A stretch of DNA of 64,000 bases, taken from the NCBI GenBank assembly GCA_026985075.1, contig JALSQX010000067.1, positions 124,001 to 188,000 on the forward strand. The letters are read 5' to 3'. Positions within the stretch are counted from its first letter, which is position 1. Every line of letters starts with the position of its first letter. Below the pieces are notes generated by a model that had not been told where the DNA came from, searched no databases, and saw only the letters and a program-made list of their open reading frames with translations. A program made the position numbers and the translations under genes. The stretch comes from Blastocatellia bacterium. GTDB taxonomy: Bacteria; Acidobacteriota; Blastocatellia; HR10; J050. Shown here in pieces: positions 1 to 8,321 of the stretch.

Positions 1-84
1 ACCTATCGCGTCCCCCATCGGGGCTATCCCGGAACGGCGACGAACTATGTCATTCACATCGCCGAGCGGATGGGGAAGATGTGA
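1..84 (+). CDS. C-terminal end of an unidentified protein (partial)
   Basis: The window opens inside a reading frame that runs in frame 1 to a TGA at 82-84, giving the last 27 residues, which end in HIAERMGKM. Too little remains to assign a family. The gene ends 51 bases before the BadF-type activase, on the same strand, so it is probably the upstream member of that operon and could be another dehydratase or activase component. That is a guess from position only. Confidence 0.45.
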   Translation, partial: TYRVPHRGYPGTATNYVIHIAERMGKM

Positions 85-135
85 TGGTCCCGGCGGGATG
101 ATGGAGCGAAGCGCGGTATTTCAAGGAGGAACGTC

Positions 136-2319
136 ATGAAGGAGACTCATCGATTGATCTGCGGCATCGACGTGGGGAGTACGACCTGTAAATATGTTCT
201 GTCTTCGTCCACCGGCGACATTCTCGCTCAAGCTTATGAGCGCCACAACACCAAGCAAGCCGAAAAGGTCTTGGAGTTCCTCACTCAGCTCGAACGAGAG
301 CACGGCTTCACCCCCCGGCGGGATCGCCTCTTCTTCACCGGCTCAGGATCGGGACTGATCGCTCCACTGGTGGGAGGACGGGTCGTGCAGGAGGTTGTCG
401 CCGTGGCCGCGGCGGTGGAGCGACTCCATCCCGCCGTGTTCTTCGTCAGCGAGATCGGGGGCGAGGACATGAAGACGATCTTTTTCAAAGGCAATGGCCA
501 GGCCAAGAACAAACAGGTGTTGATGCAAAGCGCCTGCTCCGGCGGCACGGGCACGTTCATCGAGAAGACGGCCCGCAAACTCCAAATCCCCCTGGAACAA
601 CTCTCCCAGATGCGGTATGAGGGCTATACGCTGCACAAGATCAGCAGTAAATGTGGTATCTTCGCCGAAGCTGACGCCAACACGCTGGTCAAAGCCGGCG
701 TGCCCGTCCAGGAGATCATCGCTTCCCTGTTCGAAGCCGTCGTCTATCAAAACCTGGCCACCTTGACCAAAGGGAACACGCCGATGCCGGAGGTCCTGCT
801 CTTGGGCGGACCCAACATGTTTTTCGTCGGATTACAGGAGGCGTGGCGCCACCATCTGACGAAGCTGTGGGCGGAGCGAAACATCTCCCTGCCCGCGGGA
901 AAAGCGCCCGAGGATCTCATTCATGTGCCCGACGATGCGCTTTACTACGCGGCTCGCGGCTGCGTGGAGGTCGGCCTCGGCGAACCAGAAGACGTGGCCG
1001 TGTATCAGGGCACGGCGAGATTGAGATGGTGGCTGGAGGAAGGGCAGTACGAACAAAAGAAGAAGGAGGGACGGAAAGGCCTGTGGGTCACTTTGGACGA
1101 ACTCCAGCAGTTCAAGGCCAGATACAACGGTCACCTGCGGCGTGTCCTGCCCCAAGCCAGGACCTCATCCTCCCTCGGCCGAGTGATCGTCGGCTGCGAC
1201 TTCGGCTCAACGACGGCCAAAGCCGTCTGCCTCTCTCCGGAGGAGGAACTGCTGTTCTCTTGCTATGCGCTCAGCAAAGGGAATCCCATCGAGGATGCCA
1301 AAGCTCTGTTTCGGCAACTCAAGGAGGCCATCGGCGACGGTGAGATCCTGGCCCTGGCCATCACCGGCTATGGGAAAGATCTGCTCAAAGACATCGTAGG
1401 CGCCGACTGTGCCGTCGTCGAAACCGTCGCCCACGCCACGGCGGGACTTCACTTCTTCCCCGACGCCGACTGTATCTGTGATGTCGGTGGCGTCGATGTC
1501 AAGATCATGATCCTGAAGAATGGAACCGTCTCGGATTTCCGGTTGAACTCGCAATGCTCTTCCGGTAACGGCGCTTTCCTTCAGGGCGTGGCCGAGCGAT
1601 TCAATATCCCGCTCACCGAGATCGCCGACAAGGCCTTCCAAGCTCGAGCCATGCCTCAGTTGACCATGGGCTGCGGCGTGTTCCTGCAGAGCGACATCGT
1701 CAATCAGCAACGGAAGGGATGGCAAGCCGAAGAAATCCTGGCCGGTCTGTGTGCCATTCTCCCCCTGAATGTGTGGATCTACGCCGGTGGCCTGAGCAAT
1801 CTGGCTCAAGTCGGCAAGAAGTTCATCCTCCAAGGGGGAACGCACAAGAATCTGGCGGTCGTCAAATCACAAGTCGATTTCATCAAATCGAAGGTTCCCG
1901 ATGCCGAGATCGTGGTGCATCCCTACTCGGGCGAAGCGGGTGCCATTGGTGCTGCTCTCGTCGCCATAGACTGGTGGAAACGAGGCGGACGAACGCGATT
2001 CCGAGGGTTCGAGGTCATCGAACGACTGACGTATAAGACGACGACCTCTCTGGAAACTGTCTGTCACTGGTGCCCGGTCAACTGCCAGCGGACGTTCATC
2101 GACGTCGAGATCCCCGGAGGGAAGGGACGCCCGTGGAGCAAAGTTCCGCTCTCCGAGGGTTGGGAGCGGGTCATCGTCAATAATTCCTGTCCCAAAGGAT
2201 TGGTCGAGGATCTCAACGAGATGAAGGTGATCAAGGAGGAGTTGGAGAAGACCAAGCATGCCTATCCCAATATTGGAGAGATGGTTCGTAAGAAGGCCTT
2301 CCGTCGATCGGCCGCCTGA
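136..2319 (+). CDS. Double-headed BadF/BadG/BcrA/BcrD-type ATPase (2-hydroxyacyl-CoA dehydratase activator family)
   Basis: This is a 727-residue ASKHA-fold activase with two tandem ATPase modules. The phosphate-1 motif appears as GIDVGSTT near residue 10 and again as CDFGSTT near 353. Each half has its own cluster cysteines: CSGGTG near 135 with CGIF near 173, and CSSGNG near 475 with CGVF near 513. Known activators (HgdC, FldI) are homodimers of about 260 residues holding one bridging [4Fe-4S] cluster and passing an electron to the dehydratase with ATP hydrolysis. This protein looks like a fused dimer, with an added C-terminal Cys segment (CHWCPVNC near 643-650). The start is supported by AAGGAGG six bases upstream. 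The next gene overlaps it by 62 bases. The true substrate is unknown; such fused forms are widespread and uncharacterised. Confidence 0.88.
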   Translation: MKETHRLICGIDVGSTTCKYVLSSSTGDILAQAYERHNTKQAEKVLEFLTQLEREHGFTPRRDRLFFTGSGSGLIAPLVGGRVVQEVVAVAAAVERLHPAVFFVSEIGGEDMKTIFFKGNGQAKNKQVLMQSACSGGTGTFIEKTARKLQIPLEQLSQMRYEGYTLHKISSKCGIFAEADANTLVKAGVPVQEIIASLFEAVVYQNLATLTKGNTPMPEVLLLGGPNMFFVGLQEAWRHHLTKLWAERNISLPAGKAPEDLIHVPDDALYYAARGCVEVGLGEPEDVAVYQGTARLRWWLEEGQYEQKKKEGRKGLWVTLDELQQFKARYNGHLRRVLPQARTSSSLGRVIVGCDFGSTTAKAVCLSPEEELLFSCYALSKGNPIEDAKALFRQLKEAIGDGEILALAITGYGKDLLKDIVGADCAVVETVAHATAGLHFFPDADCICDVGGVDVKIMILKNGTVSDFRLNSQCSSGNGAFLQGVAERFNIPLTEIADKAFQARAMPQLTMGCGVFLQSDIVNQQRKGWQAEEILAGLCAILPLNVWIYAGGLSNLAQVGKKFILQGGTHKNLAVVKSQVDFIKSKVPDAEIVVHPYSGEAGAIGAALVAIDWWKRGGRTRFRGFEVIERLTYKTTTSLETVCHWCPVNCQRTFIDVEIPGGKGRPWSKVPLSEGWERVIVNNSCPKGLVEDLNEMKVIKEELEKTKHAYPNIGEMVRKKAFRRSAA

Positions 2320-3433
2320 GAAGGATCGCTCCCATATTCGCGTCGGCATTCCCCGCGTGCTGAATATGTGGAGCACCCACCAGTTCTGGATCGGATTCCT
2401 CAAGGCGCTGGGGATTCAGTATATCGTGTTCAGCTCGGAGACCTCCGAAGAGCAATACCGGGAATTCGGCAAGGGACGGGGCACGGTCGATTGTTGCTAC
2501 CCGGTCAAATGCATGAGCGGTCACTATGGCGAACTGATTTTCGGTCAGAAGAAGAAGATCGACATCCTGCTCAGTCCGATGATCTATTCCCTGCCCTCGT
2601 TCCTCAGAGGGCACGTCGTCGACACCGTCGCCTGTCCTCGCGTCATGGCCGCGCCGGAGAACATCAAGTCGGGTTTCCTCAAAGAAGGGGATGTCTTCGC
2701 TCAACAAGGTATCACCTATGTTTCTCCATTCGTCTCGTTGGGTCAGCCCTATCTGGTCCCCAAGCAGCTTTACCAATCGTTGAAGGACGTCCTTGATCTG
2801 GACGAAGAAGAAACCCGAGAAGCGGTGAAGGCCGGATACGAAGCTCTGGAACGATTCAATCGAAAAATGCGCGCGCAAAGCCGCCAGATTCTCACCTGGT
2901 GTGCACAGGAGAATCGACCGTGCATCATGGTCCTGGCCCGACCGTATCATATGGATTCGGGCATCGGACACGAAATCGAGGTGAATGTGCAAACCCACGG
3001 ATACCCGATCCTCTGGGTCCAATACTTCCCCATTGATGACGACCTGATGGACTGGCTCTTCGGCCAGGAGATTCGGGCCGGGCGCATCCGAAGCGCATTT
3101 GACATCTCCGACGTGTGGACCTCCTCCTACAGCAGCAATACGAACGAGATTCTCTGGGGAGCGAAGGTCGCTGCTCGCTGTCCCTGGATCACCTGCGTCA
3201 TCCGCTTATCCAGTTACGAGTGCGGCATGGATCAGCCGACCTATACGCCGACCCAGAAGATCGTCGAAGCGACGGGAACGCTCTACTTCAAGTTTGGCGA
3301 CTTGGATGCGACCAAGCCCACGGGGAGTATCAAGATCAGGGAAGAGACGATCGTCCACTACGTGGAGAAATATTCGCACCAGATCATCCGCAGGAAGCGG
3401 GCTCTCCTCCCCGAACCATGTCCCCTACTCTGA
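2258..3433 (+). CDS. DUF2229 / 2-hydroxyacyl-CoA dehydratase-like protein (HgdB-type)
   Basis: The 391-residue product shows the DUF2229 opening VGIPRVLNMW near residue 28, followed by a cysteine-rich segment (VDCCYPVKCMSGH near 77-89) of the kind that binds a cluster in dehydratase-like subunits. In many genomes this domain is fused to the C-terminus of the BadF-type activase. Here it is a separate gene whose ATG lies 62 bases inside the activase gene. No later ATG precedes the conserved opening, so the overlapping start is preferred. The two proteins probably work as an ATP-dependent electron-transfer pair. The 3' end overlaps the convergent radical SAM gene by nine bases. Substrate unknown. 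Confidence 0.82.
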   Translation: MPIPILERWFVRRPSVDRPPEKDRSHIRVGIPRVLNMWSTHQFWIGFLKALGIQYIVFSSETSEEQYREFGKGRGTVDCCYPVKCMSGHYGELIFGQKKKIDILLSPMIYSLPSFLRGHVVDTVACPRVMAAPENIKSGFLKEGDVFAQQGITYVSPFVSLGQPYLVPKQLYQSLKDVLDLDEEETREAVKAGYEALERFNRKMRAQSRQILTWCAQENRPCIMVLARPYHMDSGIGHEIEVNVQTHGYPILWVQYFPIDDDLMDWLFGQEIRAGRIRSAFDISDVWTSSYSSNTNEILWGAKVAARCPWITCVIRLSSYECGMDQPTYTPTQKIVEATGTLYFKFGDLDATKPTGSIKIREETIVHYVEKYSHQIIRRKRALLPEPCPLL

Positions 3434-4669
3434 GGGAGAGATGGACGATGCGGGCGCGCTCACTGAGGCGCGGTCCGAACGCAGCGGGCGCTGGCGCCCG
3501 GCGAGCGGCCATGCCGGACGGGACTTCTGCCAGGCATGACGCCGCGCGTAACTCCTGGGAATCTCCAGAAGTTGTGCTCTCAGCGAGAAGCGCATGCTGT
3601 CGTGAATGAAGCACACGTGAGTACAGAAACAACGATCCTGTTCGATCCGCTCGACCTCACGAGCGCGGATCACCGACTGCCAGAAAGCCCGGAAATCGAG
3701 ATCGTAGTCCCGCAGATTCCCTAACGCGCCACGCAGCTCACACGCTCGTACGTCGCCATTATAATCGATCACAATCGAGGTCTGACCAGCCGTACACGGC
3801 ATCGGCCAGGGAGCGCCACGAGTGTAATTGGCGAACTGGACGCGATGATGGAAGTTCAACGTTCCCACGTAGATCGCTCGCTTGAGCCACCGCGCTCGGG
3901 GATCATCGTCATGAAAGGCGCGCGCCGCATAGGTCTCTTGAATCCGCACGATGTGATCGTACAGCTGGCCAAGATCCGAGCCGGGGAGCCTCTTCAATTC
4001 TGGATCCAGTGGATCGCCACGGATGATCTGGAAATAGTGTCCATCCAACACCTTCCGCTCGAGAAAGTAATTGGCCAGCGGAATGACTTCGTGGTAGTTC
4101 TCCCGACAGATGGTCGTATTGATACCCACCCACAATCGCTTGCCCCACTTCCGGCGCAACGGCTGCACCATCTCGATGGCCTGTTCGGCGCGATGGAAGT
4201 TGCCCGGAACCCCCCGGATGCGATCGTGAGTTTCGGCCAACCCATCGATGGAGAAGTTCAACGAAATGGTCAACTGGGGGTTCTCGGCCAACATTTGGTT
4301 GGTGAAATCCCGGACGATGATGGGCTTGAGCCCATTGGTGGGAAAATTGAGAAAGCGAATGTTGTTGTTGACCGAGAAAAGACGGACGATCTCCGGTAAG
4401 TCGCGACGCAATGTCGGTTCTCCACCACTCAAAATCAAGTGGTGAAATGATGGCATGGTGCGGGTGAGAGTTTCCATTTCGTCGAGGCTCAGATCACCCG
4501 GGCGGTTCAATTCCTTCCAGTAGAAGCAGGTTCGACACCTCGCATTACACACCGAGGTGGCGAAGAAGATGACTTCATAGAGGCGCTTCTCGCGCTTGAG
4601 CGAAGCGAGGAATCGACAAAACTCAACCGCACGTGACATAGATGCGCTCATCGACCTCGGTGCGTGCAT
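3425..4669 (-). CDS. Radical SAM protein with C-terminal SPASM-like cysteines
   Basis: A 414-residue radical SAM enzyme. The [4Fe-4S]-SAM motif is CNARCRTC (Cys41, Cys45, Cys48) and the SAM-binding GGEP follows at 82-85. C-terminal cysteines (PCTAGQ, RACELRG, RCFCTHVC) suggest a SPASM or twitch domain holding auxiliary clusters. It is the last gene of a four-gene minus-strand operon that begins with a second, larger SPASM-type radical SAM gene; the gap to the preceding gene is 29 bases. The ATG at 4669 lacks a clear ribosome site and in-frame ATGs at 4651 and 4639 are alternatives. SPASM enzymes usually act on peptides or on haem and cofactor precursors. Which applies here cannot be read from the sequence. 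Confidence 0.85.
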   Translation of the reverse strand: MHAPRSMSASMSRAVEFCRFLASLKREKRLYEVIFFATSVCNARCRTCFYWKELNRPGDLSLDEMETLTRTMPSFHHLILSGGEPTLRRDLPEIVRLFSVNNNIRFLNFPTNGLKPIIVRDFTNQMLAENPQLTISLNFSIDGLAETHDRIRGVPGNFHRAEQAIEMVQPLRRKWGKRLWVGINTTICRENYHEVIPLANYFLERKVLDGHYFQIIRGDPLDPELKRLPGSDLGQLYDHIVRIQETYAARAFHDDDPRARWLKRAIYVGTLNFHHRVQFANYTRGAPWPMPCTAGQTSIVIDYNGDVRACELRGALGNLRDYDLDFRAFWQSVIRAREVERIEQDRCFCTHVCFIHDSMRFSLRAQLLEIPRSYARRHAWQKSRPAWPLAGRQRPLRSDRASVSAPASSISPSE

Positions 4670-4698
4670 ACCATCTGAACGGCCGAGTCATGCTTTCT

Positions 4699-5400
4699 CT
4701 ACAAGGCGATGCGGCTGCGGGCGTCCTCGCCCACCTGTGTGGGCTCCTCCCGGGCGGTGGACTTCTTCTCTTTCTTGGCGATCCACCAACCGACGGGATC
4801 CTGTCCTTTCTCCAGCACCCGCGCGATACGCCGCGTACTATCCTCGATGACATCCAGGTGTTCGGCCATAGCGACGTTGGCATTGGCCAGTCGAAAGCCG
4901 ATCATGTTGGCGCGAATGGCATTGACCGCATTGGCCGTCTCATATCCCATCGTCTCCAGAGCTTCCTGCCACACCTTCAGCTCGAACTTACGAGTCTTCG
5001 CCCGAAACTTCCATCGCTGCCGCCACCAGAAGGTCAGCGTGGCACAACCGACGGGGAACGCGAGGATGGAGAGGATACGCGGCCACGAGAGCGCATCACC
5101 GGCCACGGACCACGCCAAAGCGCCACTGATTCCGTAAACGAAGAGGACGAAGAGGACAATGGGCGTCCACACCGTCTTTTGCGGCACCTTGGAGAACCGG
5201 TGAAGGGCCTCCACCGGAGTGACCGGAGCCTTTCCATTGGGAGAACCCTCTCGACGAGCCCGTTGATAGTTCTCCCGAGCCGCTGATGAGATCTCCGCAT
5301 AGGCCATGGTCGCCGAGGTTCCCGTCCATCCACAGACCTCATGTTGAGCTGTAGAAGGCGCATCCGCCTTGGATGAGGCTGTTCCTTTGACCTCGCTCAT
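4699..5400 (-). CDS. Two-helix membrane protein of unknown function in the radical SAM operon
   Basis: I do not recognise a family for this 233-residue protein. It has a polar, Ala/Ser-rich N-terminal stretch, two hydrophobic segments at about 79-100 and 107-126, and then a charged, mostly helical region to the end. The hairpin topology would leave both tails on the same side, probably the cytoplasm. It starts seven bases after the stop of the upstream gene and ends 29 bases before the second radical SAM gene, so it is translated with them. A role as membrane anchor for the radical SAM proteins is only an inference from position. Confidence 0.7.
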   Translation of the reverse strand: MSEVKGTASSKADAPSTAQHEVCGWTGTSATMAYAEISSAARENYQRARREGSPNGKAPVTPVEALHRFSKVPQKTVWTPIVLFVLFVYGISGALAWSVAGDALSWPRILSILAFPVGCATLTFWWRQRWKFRAKTRKFELKVWQEALETMGYETANAVNAIRANMIGFRLANANVAMAEHLDVIEDSTRRIARVLEKGQDPVGWWIAKKEKKSTAREEPTQVGEDARSRIAL

Positions 5401-5407
5401 AATGCGC

Positions 5408-6112
5408 TCACCTCCCTTCTGACAACACCGCCCGGATCAGAGGATCTCGCAAGAAACGATCCTTATCCGACTCCTGCGCCTCGACCCGAGCAATCAGTTC
5501 CGGATCCTTGACGAGCTGCCCCGAAGCCAGGTATTGAATCTCGCCCACCTTCTCCTTCTTCACGTAAACATGAACATGCCGGGCGGCTTCGCGGAGCTGG
5601 AGCATGACCTGGCGCGCCGTCTCGCCAGGGGATTCGTCCACGGAACTGGTTAATTGAACGACCGCCTGCTCGGCGCGAAAGAGGTTCATCTCCTGGATGG
5701 GCGTGCTGTCATACATGTGGCTCAGCAGTTCCTCCATCACGCGCTTGACCGGGACGACGAACTGTGACCCATTGTAGGTATCCTCGACGAGGAGCTCTCC
5801 TTGTGTTCCCTGGTGGAAGAGGCGAAGCATCTTCAGGCGATACTTATCGTAAAAGATATCATGACGCCGTAATCCGGCCAGGAGCTCTTCGTTCTCCTGC
5901 CGAATGAACTGCCTGATGTCCTCATCGCCGGCCCCTTTTTTCTGGAGCAGCCGCAGGTTATGGAGAACCTTATTACAATAGCGATCAATGAGCTGAATCT
6001 TCACATGAAGTTCGCTGAGCCCGGAGAGGAACTCGCCGAGCATGTAAATGTAATCGAAAAAAACCAGTTTGAACCACAATCCATTGACAGTTGACACGTT
6101 GACCGATGCCAT
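5408..6112 (-). CDS. Helical protein of unknown function in the radical SAM operon
   Basis: The likely start is the ATG at 6112, preceded by GGAGGT with a six-base spacer, giving 234 residues. A longer frame to 6169 lacks such a site. The protein has an aromatic-rich opening (LWFKLVFFDYIYMLGEF) that could form an amphipathic or membrane-associated helix, then a strongly charged helical body. I see no catalytic motif and only one cysteine. It lies 68 bases after the large radical SAM gene and seven bases before the membrane protein gene. No function can be assigned; a scaffold or partner of the radical SAM enzymes is possible. Confidence 0.72.
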   Translation of the reverse strand: MASVNVSTVNGLWFKLVFFDYIYMLGEFLSGLSELHVKIQLIDRYCNKVLHNLRLLQKKGAGDEDIRQFIRQENEELLAGLRRHDIFYDKYRLKMLRLFHQGTQGELLVEDTYNGSQFVVPVKRVMEELLSHMYDSTPIQEMNLFRAEQAVVQLTSSVDESPGETARQVMLQLREAARHVHVYVKKEKVGEIQYLASGQLVKDPELIARVEAQESDKDRFLRDPLIRAVLSEGR

Positions 6113-6180
6113 CGGCCGACCTCCCCACAGAAAGAGAGTGGCAGAGGAGTCGTGGCCCTCCCCCGCCACTCCTCAAAGAG

Positions 6181-7893
6181 CTAGTTCGGATGGGTGAAGA
6201 GCTTCAGGAAGCGATTTCCAATGTCCTCGACGTCACGAATGTCGTCGTCGGACAGCCCAGTCGCCTCTCCCGCCTCGGCCGCCATGCGGACGGCAGGGAC
6301 GGCTCCAGCAATCTGGACTAATTGACTGGTCTGAACCATATTGGTGGTGGCACAGCTTCCCGAACTGCAACTGCCGGCACTAGCGGCCTGGATCACGGGC
6401 AGGCGAATCTGGTGCTCAGCGGTGGCCGTTAATTCCTGCCACTCTTCGTAGTTGTAGACGCAGCCGGGATCACCCGCCTGAATATCTCCAGTGTAGGACA
6501 GCGACCGTGCCCGACACCCACCGCAGTAGTGCTTGTAGTCGCAAACGCCGCAATGGTCTCCGCGATCATCCCGATCCGACAGGGTGTCGAACAAGGCATT
6601 GTTCCAAATCTCCTTGAAACTCTGCCGGCGAATGTCACCCACCTCCTCGGAGGGAATGTATACACAGGCATTGATGATCCCATTAGGCTGAATCGAACAG
6701 TAGCACCGTCCCGCTCCACAACCACCAATATACCGGGAGAGCACCATCGTCTTCTTTCCCTCGCCCTTGCCAGCATGTCCGGTAGCAAATACGCCTTCGT
6801 CCGAACCATACACAATGCACGATCGTCCGAACTGCGGGGCGGTGGAGATGATGCTGATCTTGCCCTCCTCAAGATGGCGATGGAGCTTGCGCATGAGCAG
6901 TTCCCGCTGACCTGGTGTCATGTCATGATGCATGATTTCCTTACCCCGTCCCACGGGGATGAAGTTGAAGTGGGCGAACGTCTTGCATCCCAGGTCGATA
7001 GCAAACTGAACGGCGTCATCGACGGTGTGCACCGTCTCGCGGGTGAAGCACATGGCCATGCCCGTGCGGATGCCCGCCGCCACCGAGTTTTTGATGCCTT
7101 GAATGGATCGCTCCCAAGCCCCGCGCATCCCTCGAAACTCGTCGTGTTCCTCGGGATTGATGCTGTCGATGCTCACCTCGATGTACTTGACGCCCGCCTC
7201 TTTCAGCCGCGCGCACATCTCTGGCGTCAACAGCATGCCGTTCGTCGCGACGGTCACATGGAAGCCTCGCTGCTTGCACTTTTCCAGGACGTCCCATAGA
7301 TCTCGCGCAATCAATGGCTCTCCACCAGCGAAGGCGACAAAGGGCACCCACTCATCGGCCATCTGGTCGAGCAGGTCCAACTTCTCGTCGGTGGTCAGCT
7401 CGTCGGCCAAGGGCTTGTGTTTGGCATCCTGATAGCAGTGCTTACAAGTGAGGTTGCAGGCCTGGGTGATGTTCCACACCACGAACAGAGGAGCGGTGAA
7501 CCGTTGGGGCACGGTCAGGCCATAAGTGGCAATACTCTTGGCCGTCAGGACCAGGGACTTGACCGTGGGCGGATGGTGGAACAGATGCTGCTTCATCGTC
7601 TCCTTGTCCAGACCGGCCTTCTTCAGGCCCAGGTCGATGAGCCAGTTGGGCAAAGCCCAGCGCCACCGCGTTCCCCTGTCCACATCAGGATTATCGTAGT
7701 TCTCGCATAACTTCTGCAGGAAACATTTCCCCTCAGAATCCGGTTTGGTCATCCAGAGCAGGGCTTTTCGAACGCTCGGCTTGCTCAAAATATCTTCCAG
7801 GGCGTGATTCACTCGCGGAAGGCTGGTCGTCACCTTATCAGCTTGTGGCCGTTGATATGTCATCACCTTGCGTGCCGATGTTCCTATGTACAT
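6181..7893 (-). CDS. Large radical SAM/SPASM protein
   Basis: First gene of the four-gene operon. The ATG at 7893 is preceded by GGGAGGA at seven bases and gives 570 residues; a start at 7926 is less likely. About 140 residues of helical N-terminal domain precede the radical SAM core, with CNLTCKHC (Cys146, Cys150, Cys153) and GGEP at 190-193. A SPASM-type region follows with CGAGRCYC, then a Cys (INACVY) and CGVCDYKHYCGGC, enough for two auxiliary [4Fe-4S] clusters. An unusual tail holds SCSSGSC and then an acidic helix. It resembles haem-d1/alternative-haem (NirJ, AhbC/AhbD) and peptide-modifying SPASM enzymes in layout, but the long N-terminal domain and tail are not typical of either. Substrate unknown. 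Confidence 0.88.
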   Translation of the reverse strand: MYIGTSARKVMTYQRPQADKVTTSLPRVNHALEDILSKPSVRKALLWMTKPDSEGKCFLQKLCENYDNPDVDRGTRWRWALPNWLIDLGLKKAGLDKETMKQHLFHHPPTVKSLVLTAKSIATYGLTVPQRFTAPLFVVWNITQACNLTCKHCYQDAKHKPLADELTTDEKLDLLDQMADEWVPFVAFAGGEPLIARDLWDVLEKCKQRGFHVTVATNGMLLTPEMCARLKEAGVKYIEVSIDSINPEEHDEFRGMRGAWERSIQGIKNSVAAGIRTGMAMCFTRETVHTVDDAVQFAIDLGCKTFAHFNFIPVGRGKEIMHHDMTPGQRELLMRKLHRHLEEGKISIISTAPQFGRSCIVYGSDEGVFATGHAGKGEGKKTMVLSRYIGGCGAGRCYCSIQPNGIINACVYIPSEEVGDIRRQSFKEIWNNALFDTLSDRDDRGDHCGVCDYKHYCGGCRARSLSYTGDIQAGDPGCVYNYEEWQELTATAEHQIRLPVIQAASAGSCSSGSCATTNMVQTSQLVQIAGAVPAVRMAAEAGEATGLSDDDIRDVEDIGNRFLKLFTHPN

Positions 7894-7916
7894 AATCCTT
7901 TCCTCCCGACTAAAGT

Positions 7917-8087
7917 CTACTTCCACAAACTCAATGGCAATAAGACACCAACTCCGTTCCCGAGACTGTGTAAACCACGGTCTCCAGTCATGTCAGTGGT
8001 TTTCACCACATTCATGGCCGTCGGTGAGACACAGCTCGAGATCCCGGCCTGCCGTTTCCTCGGACAAGCCTCCGTACAACGGTTCAT
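7917..8087 (-). CDS. Possible 56-residue Cys-containing peptide in the leader of the radical SAM operon
   Basis: Between the predicted promoter and the large radical SAM gene lies a short frame starting MNRCTEACPRKR, with three cysteines (residues 4, 8 and 19) and ending 23 bases before the radical SAM start. The position would suit a precursor peptide of a radical SAM-modified product. However, the ribosome site is poor, the composition is unremarkable, and no leader-recognition domain was seen in the operon. It may be only a chance frame in the 5' leader. Confidence 0.2.
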   Translation of the reverse strand: MNRCTEACPRKRQAGISSCVSPTAMNVVKTTDMTGDRGLHSLGNGVGVLLPLSLWK

Positions 8088-8128
8088 CGTCTTACTCGTC
8101 AAGAACCACCGTACCCTCATTAGCCTCA

Positions 8129-8157
8129 AAAATATCATAGGCATAGGTCATTGTCAA
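8129..8157 (-). promoter_or_regulatory. Predicted promoter of the radical SAM operon
   Basis: On the minus strand TTGACA (8157-8152) is followed after exactly 17 bases by TATTTT (8134-8129). Transcription would start near 8122, leaving a leader of about 230 bases before the radical SAM start at 7893. The assignment rests on consensus match only. Confidence 0.5.
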
Positions 8158-8321
8158 CAAAATCATTAACAAAGTAAAAATTCCTCGCCCGATCCCTGCC
8201 TCTGCGGGGCGATCACCTCCGCGCGCCAGAGCGCTCCTGACCGCCACGCCGATGAGGCGGTCCTCATCCGAAGCCCGATCAATCTTGCATCATCGGGCAA
8301 ACAGGGTAAGATTAATCCCGC

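Larger units (their letters stand above)
7894..8321. other. Divergent intergenic region (428 bp)
   Basis: The region separates the minus-strand radical SAM operon from the plus-strand CrtC/AttH-like gene. It holds the TTGACA/TATTTT promoter and the doubtful 56-residue frame described separately. I see no tRNA, terminator or known riboswitch in it. Confidence 0.5.
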
